From the NCBI GenBank assembly GCA_963580455.1, contig OY756958.1, positions 10,924,501 to 10,988,500 on the forward strand: 64,000 nucleotides of DNA, read 5' to 3'. Positions within the stretch are counted from its first letter, which is position 1. Each line of letters starts with the position of its first letter. Positions 1 to 11,400 of the stretch are shown here, piece by piece. The notes below the pieces were generated by a model. That model was not told the DNA's origin and made no database searches. It saw only the letters and a list, made by a program, of their open reading frames with translations. Made by a program: the position numbers and the translations under genes. The DNA is from Euonymus europaeus (lineage: Eukaryota > Streptophyta > Magnoliopsida > Celastrales > Celastraceae).

Positions 1-1920
1 TGTACACTTTTTATTGTTCTTCTATGTCAAATTTTACGAGTATAAGCTTCCTAGATTATTTCGATGTCAAAAACCCAACTATCTATGACAAAAGGACAAA
101 ACCGTTTAAAGCTCCTCCATAGAGTGAGTTGAGCAACTTCGGACTATCAAAGTTGCTTGGTGTACACTTTTTGTTGTTCTTCTATGTCAAATTTTAAGAA
201 GTATAAGCTTCCTAGATTATTTCGATGCCAAAACACCGACTATCAATGACAAATCGACAAAACCGTTAAAAGCTACTCCAAGAGAGTGTTGAGCAACTTC
301 AGAACATAAAATTTGCTCGGTGTACACTTTTTATTGCTATTCTATATCAAATTTTAAGAGGTATAAGCTTCGTAGATTATTTCGATGCCAAAACCCCAAC
401 TATCAATGACAAATCGACAAAACCGTTAAAAGCTCCTCCATAGAGTGAGTTGAGCAACTTCGGACTATCAAAGTTGCTCGGTGTAAACTTTTTATTGTTC
501 TTCTATGTCAAATTTTACGAGTATAAGGTTCCTAGATTATTTCGATGCCAAAACACCAACTATCAATGACAAATCGACAAAACCGTTAAAAGCTACTCCA
601 TAGACAGAGTTGAGCAACTTCGGACCATAAAAGTTGCTCGGTGTACACTTTTTATTGTTCTTCTATGTCAAATTTTACGAGTATAAGCTTCCTTGATTAT
701 GTCGATGCCAAAACCCCAACTTTCTATGACAAATGGACAAAAACTTTTAAAGCTACTCCATAGAGAGAGTTGAGCAACTTCGGACCATAAAAGTTGCTCG
801 GTTTACACTTTTTATTGTTATTCTATGTTAAATTTTACGAGTATAAGCTTCCTAGATTATTTCGATGCCAAAACCCCAACTTTCTATGACAAATGGACAA
901 AACCATTTAAAGCTCCTCCATAGAGTGAGTTGAGCAACTTCGGACTATCAAAGTTGCTCGGTGTAAACTTTTTATTGTTCTTCTATGTAAAATTTTACGA
1001 GTATAAGCTTCCTAGATTATTTCGATGCCAAAACACCGACTATCAATGACAAATCGACAAAACCGTTAAAAGCTACTCCATAGAGAGAGTTGAGCAACTT
1101 CGGACCATAAAGGTTGCTCGGTGTACACTTTTATTGTTATTCTATGTCAAAATTTACGAGTATAAGCTTCCTAGTTTATTTCGATTCCAAAACCCCAACT
1201 TTCTATGATAAATGGACAAAACCGTTTAAAGCTCCTCCATAGAGTGTGTTGACAATTTCGGACTATCAAAGTTGCTCGGTGTACACTTTTTATTGTTATT
1301 CTATGTCAAATTTTATGAGTATAAGCTTCCTAGATTATTTCGATTCCAAAACCCCAACTTTCTATGACAAAAGGACAAAACCGTTTAAAGCGCCTCCATA
1401 GAGAGAGTTGAGCAACTTCGGACCATAAAAGTTGCTCGGTGTACACTTTTTATTGTTCTTCTATGTCAAATTTTACGAGTATAAGCTTCCTAGATTATTT
1501 CGATGCCAAAACCCCAACTTTCTATGACAAATGGACAAAAACATTAAAAGCTCCTCCATAGAGAGAGTTGTGCAACTTCGGAGTATCCAAATTGCTCGGT
1601 ATACACTTTTTACTGTTATTCTATGTCAAATTTTACGAGTATAAGGTTCCTAGGTTATTTCGATGCCAATACCCCAACTTTCTATGACAAATGGACAAAA
1701 ACTTTTAAAGCTACTCCATAGAGAGAGTTGAGCAACTTCGGAACATAAAAGTTGCTCGATGTAAACTTTTTATTGTTATTCTATATCAAATTTTACGAGT
1801 ATAAGCTTCGTAGATTATTTCGATGCCAAAAACCCAACTATCAATGACAAATCGACAAAACCGTTAAAAGATAGTCCGTTGAGAGAGTTGAGCAACTTCG
1901 GACCATAAAAGTTGCTCGGT

Positions 1921-2080
1921 GTACACTTTTTATTGTTATTCTATGTCAAATTTTACGAGTATAAGCTTCCTAGATTATTTCGATGCCAAAACCCCAACTT
2001 TCTATGACGAATGGACAAAACCGTTTAAAGCTCCTCCATAGAGTGAGTTGAGCAACTTCGGACTATCAAAGTTGCTCGGT
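1921..2080 (+). repeat. Representative 160-bp satellite monomer
   Basis: Chosen as a typical full-length unit. It is exactly 160 bp with 60 G/C. Positions of landmarks: BsrGI-type TGTACA at 1920-1925, HindIII AAGCTT at 1963-1968, DraI TTTAAA at 2024-2029, and the 9-bp dyad at 2050-2058 and 2069-2077. The near-matching words TTCTATGTCAAAT (from 1939) and TTCTATGACRAAT (from 2000) lie 61 bp apart inside the unit, hinting at an older internal duplication. Because 160 is one more than a multiple of three, any reading frame changes phase from one monomer to the next. Confidence 0.95.
2050..2077. other. Dyad symmetry (hairpin/cruciform) within each monomer, representative copy
   Basis: GAGCAACTT (2050-2058) is the exact reverse complement of AAGTTGCTC (2069-2077), separated by the 10-nt loop CGGACTATCA. 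Copies with both arms intact recur about every 160 bp through blocks A, B and D. C-block copies are often imperfect (GAGCAATTCC against AAGTTGCTC). Short dyads are known in centromeric satellites of several organisms, where cruciform extrusion has been proposed. Any such role here is inference. Confidence 0.85.
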
Positions 2081-3978
2081 GTAAACTTTTTATTGTTCTT
2101 CTATGTCAAATTTTACGAGTATAAGCTTCGTAGATTATTTCGATGCCAAAACACCAACTATCAATGACAAATCGACAAAACCGTTAAAAGCTACTCCATA
2201 GACAGAGTTGAGCAACTTCGGACCATAAAAGTTGCTCGGTGTACACTTTTTATTGTTCTTCTATGTCAAATTTTACGAGTATAAGCTTCCTTGATTATGT
2301 CGATGCCAAAACCCCAACTTTCTATGACAAATGGACAAAAACTTTTAAAGCTACTCCATAGAGAGAGTTGAGCAACTTCGGACCATAAAAGTTGCTCGTT
2401 GTACACTTTTTATTGTTATTCTGTGTTAAATTTTACGAGTATAAGCTTCCTAGATTATTTCGATGCCAAAACCCCAACTTTCTATGACAAATGGACAAAA
2501 CCGTTTAAAGCTCCTCCATAGAGTGAGTTGAGCAACTTCGGACTATCAAAGTTGCTCGGTGTAAACTTTTTATTGTTCTTCTATGTAAAATTTTACGAGT
2601 ATAAGCTTCCTAGATTATTTCGATGCCAAAACACCGACTATCAATGGCAAATCGACAAAACCGTTAAAAGCTACTCCATAGAGAGAGTTGAGCAACTTCG
2701 GAACATAAAGGTTGCTCGGTGTACACTTTTTATTGTTATTCTATGTCAAAATTTACGAGTATAAGCTTCCTAGTTTATTTCGATGCCAAAACCCCAACTT
2801 TCTATGATAAATGGACAAAACCGTTTAAAGCTCCTCCATAGAGTGAGTTGAGCAACTTCGGACTATCAAAGTTGCTCGGTGTAAACTTTTTGTTGTTCTT
2901 TTATGTCAAATTTTAAGAGTATAAGCTTCCTAGATTATTTCGATGCGAAAACACCAACTATCAATGACAAATCGACAAAACCGTTAAAAGCTACTCCATA
3001 GAGAGAGTTGAGCAACTTCGGACCGTAAAAGTTGCTCGGTGTACACTTTTTATTGTTCTTCTATGTCAAATTTTACGACTATAAGCATCCACGATTATTT
3101 CGATGCCAAAACCCCAACTTTCTATGACTAATGGACAAAAACGTTAAAAGCTCCTCCATAGAGAGAGTTGTGCAACTTCGGACTATAAGAGTTGCTCGGT
3201 GTACACTTTTTATTGTTCTTCTATGTCAAATTTTACGAGTATAAGCTTCCTAGATTATTTCGATGCCAAAACCCCAACTTTCTATGACAAATGGACAAAA
3301 ACTTCTAAAGCTACTCCATAGAGAGAGTTGAGCAACTTCAGAACATAAAAGTTGCTCGGTGTACACTTTTTATTGTTATTCTATATCAAATTTTACGAGT
3401 ATAAGCTTCGTAGATTATTTCGATGACAAAAACCCAACTATCTATCACAAAAGGACAAAACCATTTAAAGCTCCTCCATAGAGTGAGTTGAGCAACTTCG
3501 GACTATCAAAGTTGCTTGGTGTACACTTTTTTGTTGTTCTTCTATGTCAAATTTTAAGAAGTATAAGCTTCCTAGATTATTTCGATGCCAAAACACCGAC
3601 TATCAATGACAAATCGACAAAACCGTTAAAAGCTACTCCATAGAGAGAGTTGAGCAACTTCGGACCATAAAGGTTGCTCGGTGTACACTTTTTATTGTTA
3701 TTCTATGTCAAATTTTACGAGTATAAGCTTCCTAGATTATTACGATTCCAAAATCCCAACTTCCTATGACAAAAGGACAAAACCGTTTAAAGCGCCTCCA
3801 TGGAGAGAGTTGAGCAATTTCGTACCATAAAAGTTGCTCGGTGTACACTTTTTATTGTTCTTCTATGTCAAATTTTACGAGTATAAGCTTCCTAGATTAT
3901 TCCGATGCCAAAACGCCAACTTTCTATGACAAATGGACAAAAACATTAAAAGCTCCTCCATAGAGAGAGTTGTGCAAT

Positions 3979-5935
3979 TTCGGAGTATCAAAATTGCTCG
4001 GTATACACTTTTTGCTGTTATTCTATGTCAAATTTTACGAGTATAAGGTTCCTAGGTTATTTCGATACCAATACCCCAACTTTCTATGACAAATGGACAA
4101 AAACTTTTAAAGCTACTCCATAGAGAGAGTTGAGCAACTTCGAACTATCAAAGTTGCTCGGTGTACACTTTTTGTTGTTCTTTTATGTCAAATTTTACGA
4201 GTATATGCTTGCTGGATTATTTTGATGCCAAAATCCCAACTATCAATAAGAAATGAGTAAAACCGTTAAAAGCTACTTCATAGTGAGAGTTGAGCAATTC
4301 CGGACCATCAAAGTTGCTCATTGTACACTTTTTATTGTTTTTCTACGTCAAATTTTACGAGTATAAGCTTCGTAGATTATTTCGATGCCAAAACCCCAAC
4401 TTTCTATGACAAAAGGACAAAACCGTTTAAAGCTCCTCCATAGAGTGAGTTGAGCAACTTCGGACTATCAAAGTTGCTTGGTGTACACTTTTTGTTGTTC
4501 GTCTATGTCAAATTTTAAGAAGTATAAGCTTCCTAGATTATTTCGATGCCAAAACACCGACTATCAATGACAAATCGACAAAACCGTTAAAAGCTACTCC
4601 ATAGAGAGAGTTGAGCAACTTCGGACCATAAAGGTTGCTCGGTGTACACTTTTTATTGTTATTCTATGTCAAATTTTATGAGTATAAGCTTCCTAGATTA
4701 TTTCGATTCCAAAACCCCAACTTTCTATGACAAAAGGACAAAACCGTTTAAAGCGCCTCCATAGAGAGAGTTGAGCAACTTCGGACCATAAAAGTTGCTC
4801 GGTGTACACTTTTTATTGTTCTTCTATGTCAAATTTTACGAGTATAAGCTTCCTAGATTATTTCGATGCCAAAACCCCAACTTTCTATGACAAATGGACA
4901 AAAACATTAAAAGCTCCCCCATAGAGAGAGTTGTGCAACTTCGGAGTATCAAAATTGCTCGGTATACACTTTTTGCTGTTATTCTATGTCAAATTTTACG
5001 AGTATAAGGTTCCTAGGTTATTTCGATACCAATACCCCAACTTTCTATGACAAATGGACAAAAACTTTTAAAGCTACTCCATAGAGAGAGTTGAGCAACT
5101 TCGAACTATCAAAGTTGCTCGGTGTACACTTTTTGTTGTTCTTTTATGTCAAATTTTACGAGTATATGCTTGCTGGATTATTTTGATGCCAAAATCCCAA
5201 CTATCAATAAGAAATGAGTAAAACCGTTAAAAGCTACTTCATAGTGAGAGTTGAGCAATTCCGGACCATCAAAGTTGCTCATTGTACACTTTTTATTGTT
5301 TTTCTACGTCAAATTTTACGAGTATAAGCTTCGTAGATTATTTCGATGCCAAAACCCCAACTTTCTATGACAAAAGGACAAAACCGTTTAAAGCTCCTCC
5401 ATAGAGTGAGTTGAGCAACTTCGGACTATCAAAGTTGCTTGGTGTACACTTTTTGTTGTTCGTCTATGTCAAATTTTAAGAAGTATAAGCTTCCTAGATT
5501 ATTTCGATGCCAAAACACCGACTATCAATGACAAATCGACAAAACCGTTAAAAGCTACTCCATAGAGAGAGTTGAGCAACTTCGGACCATAAAGGTTGCT
5601 CGGTGTACACTTTTTATTGTTATTCTATGTCAAATTTTATGAGTATAAGCTTCCTAGATTATTTCGATTCCAAAACCCCAACTTTCTATGACAAAAGGAC
5701 AAAACCGTTTAAAGCGCCTCCATAGAGAGAGTTGAGCAACTTCGGACCATAAAAGTTGCTCGGTGTACACTTTTTATTGTTCTTCTATGTCAAATTTTAC
5801 GAGTATAAGCTTCCTAGATTATTTCGATGCCAAAACCCCAACTTTCTATGACAAATGGACAAAAACATTAAAAGCTCCCCCATAGAGAGAGTTGTGCAAC
5901 TTCGGAGTATCAAAATTGCTCGGTATACACTTTTT
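3979..5935 (+). repeat. 961-bp (six-monomer) tandem duplication inside block A1
   Basis: Units begin at about 3979 and 4940. The diagnostic word CGAACTATCA occurs at 4141 and 5102, exactly 961 bp apart. Each unit includes a C-like monomer (GTATATGCTTGCTGGATT), the GTTCGTCTATG variant and the GGTATACAC variant. The second unit ends near 5935, where TTTTACTGTT replaces TTTTGCTGTT. Block A2 holds only one such unit (from about 12460), so copy number differs by one between the two A blocks. Confidence 0.85.
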
Positions 5936-6747
5936 ACTGTTATTCTATGTCAAATTTTACGAGTATAAGGTTCCTAGGTTATTTCGATGCCAATACCCCA
6001 ACTTTCTATGACAAATGGACAAAAACTTTTAAAGCTACTCCATAGAGAGAGTTGAGCAACTTCAGAACATAAAAGTTGCTCGGTGTAAACTTTTTATTGT
6101 TATTCTATATCAAATTTTACGAGTATAAGCTTAGTAGATTATTTCGATGCCAAAAACCCAACTATCAATGACAAATCGACAAAACCGTTAAAAGCTACTC
6201 CATTGAGAGAGTTGAGCAACTTCGGACCATAAAAGTTGCTCGGTGTACACTTTTTATTGTTATTCTATGTCAAATTTTACGAGTATAAGCTTCCTAGATT
6301 ATTTCGATGCCAAAACCCCAACTTTCTATGACGAATGGACAAAACCGTTTAAAGCTCCTCTATAGAGTGAGTTGAGCAACTTCGGACTATCAAAGTTGCT
6401 CGGTGTAAACTTTTTATTGTTCTTCTATTTCAAATTTTACGAGTATAAGCTTCCTAGATTATTTCGATGCCAAAACACCAACTATCAATGACAAATCGAC
6501 AAAACCGTTAAAAGCTACTCCATAGACAGAGTTGAGCAACTTCGGACCATAAAAGTTGCTCGGTGTACACTTTTTATTGTTCTTCTATGTCAAATTTTAC
6601 GAGTATAAGCTTCCTTGATTATGTCGATGCCAAAACCCCAACTTTCTATGACAAATGGACAAAAACTTTTAAAGCTACTCCATAGAGAGAGTTGAGCAAC
6701 TTCGGACCATAAAAGTTGCTCGGTGTACACTTTTTATTGTTATTCTG

Positions 6748-8482
6748 TGTCAAATTTTACGACTATAAGCATCCACGATTATTTCGATGCCAAAACCCCA
6801 ACTTTCTATGACTAATGGACAAAAACGTTAAAAGCTCCTCCATAGAGATAGTTGTGCAACTTCGGACTATAAGAGTTGCTCGGTGTACACTTTTTATTGT
6901 TCTTCTATGTCAAATTTTACGAGTATAAGCTTCCTAGATTATTTCGATGTCAAAAACCCAACTATCTATGACAAAAGGACAAAACCGTTTAAAGCTCCTC
7001 CATAGAGTGAGTTGAGCAACTTCGGACTATCAAAGTTGCTTGGTGTACACTTTTTGTTGTTCTTCTATGTCAAATTTTAAGAAGTATAAGCTTCCTAGAT
7101 TATTTCGATGCCAAAACACCGACTATCAATGACAAATCGACAAAACCGTTAAAAGCTACTCCAAGAGAGTGTTGAGCAACTTCAGAACATAAAATTTGCT
7201 CGGTGTACACTTTTTCTTGTTATTCTATATCAAATTTTAAGAGAATAAGCTTCCTGGATTATTTCGATGCCAAAACCCCAACTTTCTATGACAAATGGAA
7301 AAAACCGTTTAAAGCTCCTCCATAGAGTGAGTTGGGCAACTTCGGACTATCAAAGTTGCTCGGTGTACACTTTTTATTGTTCTTCTATGTCAAATTTTAT
7401 GAGTATAAGCTTTCTAGATTATTTCGATTCCAAAACTCCAACTTTCTATGACAAATGGACAAAACCGTTTAAAGCAACTCCATAGAGAGAGTTGAGCAAC
7501 TTCGGACCATAAAAGTTGCTCGATGTACAATTTTTATTATTCTTCTATGTCAAATTTTACGACTATAAGCATCCCAGACAATTTCGCTGCCAAAACACCA
7601 ACTTTCTATGACAAATGGACAAAACCGTTCAAAGCTCCTCCATAGAGTGAGTTGAGCAACTTCGGACTATCAAAGTTGCTCGGTGTACAATTTTTATTGT
7701 TCTTCTATGTCAAATTTTACGAGTATAAGCTTCCTAGATTATTTCGATGTGAAAACACCAACTTTACAAGACAAATGGACAAAAACGTTAAAGCTCCTCC
7801 ATAGAGTGAGTTGTGCAACTTCAGACCATAAAAGTTGCTCGGTGTACACTTTTTATTGTTCTTCTATGTCAAATTTTACGACTATAAGCATCCTAGATTA
7901 TTTCGATGCCAAAACACCAACTTTCTATGACAAATGGACAAAAACGTTAAAAGCTCCTCCATAGAGAGAGTTGTGCAACTTCGGACTATAAGAGTTGCTC
8001 GGTGTACACTTTTTATTGTTCTTCTATGTCAAATTTTACGAGTATAAGCTTCCTAGATTATTTCGATGCCAAAACCCCAACTTTCTTTGACTAATGGACA
8101 AAAACGTTAAAAGCTCCTCCATAGAGAGAGTTGAGCAACTTCGGACTATAAGAGTTGCTCGGTGTACACTTTTTGTTGTTCTTCTACGTCAAATTTTAAG
8201 AGTATAAGCTTCTTTGATTATGTCGATGCCAAAACCCCAACTTTCTATGACAAATGGACAAAAACTTTTAAAGCTACTCCATAGAGAGAGTTGAGCAACT
8301 TCGGACCATAAAAGTTGCTCGGTGTACACTTTTTATTGTTCTTCTATGTCAAATTTTACGACTATAAGCATCCACGATTATTTCGATGCCAAAACCCCAA
8401 CTTTCTATGACTAATGGACAAAAACGTTAAAAGCTCCTCCATAGAGATAGTTGTGCAACTTCGGACTATAAGAGTTGCTCGG
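6748..8482 (+). repeat. Linker satellite segment between blocks A1 and A2
   Basis: About 11 monomers that are not part of the A1/A2 match. The first part (6748-7200) resembles 8349-8800 and also the start of the window. The variants GATGTCAAAAACCCAAC and CCAAGAGAGTGTTGAGC occur at about 85/272, 6948/7162 and 8547/8761. The middle holds monomers related to block B, such as GATGTGAAAACACC at about 7747. It appears to be a junction produced by unequal exchange. No gene is seen. Confidence 0.8.
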
Positions 8483-11400
8483 TGTACACTTTTTATTGTT
8501 CTTCTATGTCAAATTTTACGAGTATAAGCTTCCTAGATTATTTCGATGTCAAAAACCCAACTATCTATGACAAAAGGACAAAACCGTTTAAAGCTCCTCC
8601 ATAGAGTGAGTTGAGCAACTTCGGACTATCAAAGTTGCTTGGTGTACACTTTTTGTTGTTCTTCTATGTCAAATTTTAAGAAGTATAAGCTTCCTAGATT
8701 ATTTCGATGCCAAAACACCGACTATCAATGACAAATCGACAAAACCGTTAAAAGCTACTCCAAGAGAGTGTTGAGCAACTTCAGAACATAAAATTTGCTC
8801 GGTGTACACTTTTTATTGCTATTCTATATCAAATTTTAAGAGGTATAAGCTTCGTAGATTATTTCGATGCCAAAACCCCAACTATCAATGACAAATCGAC
8901 AAAACCGTTAAAAGCTCCTCCATAGAGTGAGTTGAGCAACTTCGGACTATCAAAGTTGCTCGGTGTAAACTTTTTATTGTTCTTCTATGTCAAATTTTAC
9001 GAGTATAAGCTTCCTAGATTATTTCGATGCCAAAACACCAACTATCAATGACAAATCGACAAAACCGTTAAAAGCTACTCCATAGACAGAGTTGAGCAAC
9101 TTCGGACCATAAAAGTTGCTCGGTGTACACTTTTTATTGTTCTTCTATGTCAAATTTTACGAGTATAAGCTTCCTTGATTATGTCGATGCCAAAACCCCA
9201 ACTTTCTATGACAAATGGACAAAAACTTTTAAAGCTACTCCATAGAGAGAGTTGAGCAACTTCGGACCATAAAAGTTGCTCGGTTTACACTTTTTATTGT
9301 TATTCTATGTTAAATTTTACGAGTATAAGCTTCCTAGATTATTTCGATGCCAAAACCCCAACTTTCTATGACAAATGGACAAAACCATTTAAAGCTCCTC
9401 CATAGAGTGAGTTGAGCAACTTCGGACTATCAAAGTTGCTCGGTGTAAACTTTTTATTGTTCTTCTATGTAAAATTTTACGAGTATAAGCTTCCTAGATT
9501 ATTTCGATGCCAAAACACCGACTATCAATGACAAATCGGCAAAACCGTTAAAAGCTACTCCATAGAGAGAGTTGAGCAACTTCGGACCATAAAGGTTGCT
9601 CGGTGTACACTTTTTATTGTTATTCTATGTCAAAATTTACGAGTATAAGCTTCCTAGTTTATTTCGATTCCAAAACCCCAACTTTCTATGATAAATGGAC
9701 AAAACCGTTTAAAGCTCCTCCATAGAGTGTGTTGACAATTTCGGACTATCAAAGTTGCTCGGTGTACACTTTTTATTGTTATTCTATGTCAAATTTTATG
9801 AGTATAAGCTTCCTAGATTATTTCGATTCCAAAACCCCAACTTTCTATGACAAAAGGACAAAACCGTTTAAAGCGCCTCCATAGAGAGAGTTGAGCAACT
9901 TCGGACCATAAAAGTTGCTCGGTGTACACTTTTTATTGTTCTTCTATGTCAAATTTTACGAGTATAAGCTTCCTAGATTATTTCGATGCCAAAACCCCAA
10001 CTTTCTATGACAAATGGACAAAAACATTAAAAGCTCCTCCATAGAGAGAGTTGTGCAACTTCGGAGTATCCAAATTGCTCGGTATACACTTTTTACTGTT
10101 ATTCTATGTCAAATTTTACGAGTATAAGGTTCCTAGGTTATTTCGATGCCAATACCCCAACTTTCTATGACAAATGGACAAAAACTTTTAAAGCTACTCC
10201 ATAGAGAGAGTTGAGCAACTTCGGAACATAAAAGTTGCTCGATGTAAACTTTTTATTGTTATTCTATATCAAATTTTACGAGTATAAGCTTCGTAGATTA
10301 TTTCGATGCCAAAAACCCAACTATCAATGACAAATCGACAAAACCGTTAAAAGATAGTCCGTTGAGAGAGTTGAGCAACTTCGGACCATAAAAGTTGCTC
10401 GGTGTACACTTTTTATTGTTATTCTATGTCAAATTTTACGAGTATAAGCTTCCTAGATTATTTCGATGCCAAAACCCCAACTTTCTATGACGAATGGACA
10501 AAACCGTTTAAAGCTCCTCCATAGAGTGAGTTGAGCAACTTCGGACTATCAAAGTTGCTCGGTGTAAACTTTTTATTGTTCTTCTATGTCAAATTTTACG
10601 AGTATAAGCTTCGTAGATTATTTCGATGCCAAAACACCAACTATCAATGACAAATCGACAAAACCGTTAAAAGCTACTCCATAGACAGAGTTGAGCAACT
10701 TCGGACCATAAAAGTTGCTCGGTGTACACTTTTTATTGTTCTTCTATGTCAAATTTTACGAGTATAAGCTTCCTTGATTATGTCGATGCCAAAACCCCAA
10801 CTTTCTATGACAAATGGACAAAAACTTTTAAAGCTACTCCATAGAGAGAGTTGAGCAACTTCGGACCATAAAAGTTGCTCGTTGTACACTTTTTATTGTT
10901 ATTCTGTGTTAAATTTTACGAGTATAAGCTTCCTAGATTATTTCGATGCCAAAACCCCAACTTTCTATGACAAATGGACAAAACCGTTTAAAGCTCCTCC
11001 ATAGAGTGAGTTGAGCAACTTCGGACTATCAAAGTTGCTCGGTGTAAACTTTTTATTGTTCTTCTATGTAAAATTTTACGAGTATAAGCTTCCTAGATTA
11101 TTTCGATGCCAAAACACCGACTATCAATGGCAAATCGACAAAACCGTTAAAAGCTACTCCATAGAGAGAGTTGAGCAACTTCGGAACATAAAGGTTGCTC
11201 GGTGTACACTTTTTATTGTTATTCTATGTCAAAATTTACGAGTATAAGCTTCCTAGTTTATTTCGATGCCAAAACCCCAACTTTCTATGATAAATGGACA
11301 AAACCGTTTAAAGCTCCTCCATAGAGTGAGTTGAGCAACTTCGGACTATCAAAGTTGCTCGGTGTAAACTTTTTGTTGTTCTTTTATGTCAAATTTTAAG

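Larger units (their letters stand above)
1..6747 (+). repeat. Satellite block A, copy 1
   Basis: Ordered series of distinguishable monomer variants that recurs almost unchanged at 8483-14269. Matching runs at an offset of 8482 bp, then 8483 bp after a one-T deletion at about 1130, then 7522 bp after about 5935 because this copy carries one extra 961-bp unit. I noticed few substitutions, for example at 528 (GGTT against GCTT in copy 2), about 1059 (CGAC against CGGC) and about 3474. Homology ends near 6747, where TATTCTGTGT is followed by C here but T in copy 2. Two monomers near 4141-4320 are C-like within an otherwise A-type context. Confidence 0.88.

Noticed and set aside
1977..1996. CENP-B box-like motif around TTTCGATGCCAAAACCCC
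   Set aside because: It contains TTCG but lacks the required A at the central position and the CGGG half, so it does not fit the CENP-B consensus.
2050..2077. The monomer dyad as a rho-independent terminator
   Set aside because: The stem is followed by GGTGTACAC before any T-run, the setting is a eukaryotic satellite, and there is no upstream gene.
2528..2764. Many 61-107-residue open frames with similar peptides (for example NFGLSKLLGV or MPKPQLSMTNG) recurring on the + strand
   Set aside because: They are chance open frames of the satellite. Each spans one to two monomers and changes frame because 160 is not divisible by three. Copies differ by substitutions without sign of protein constraint, and no ribosome or splice context is visible.
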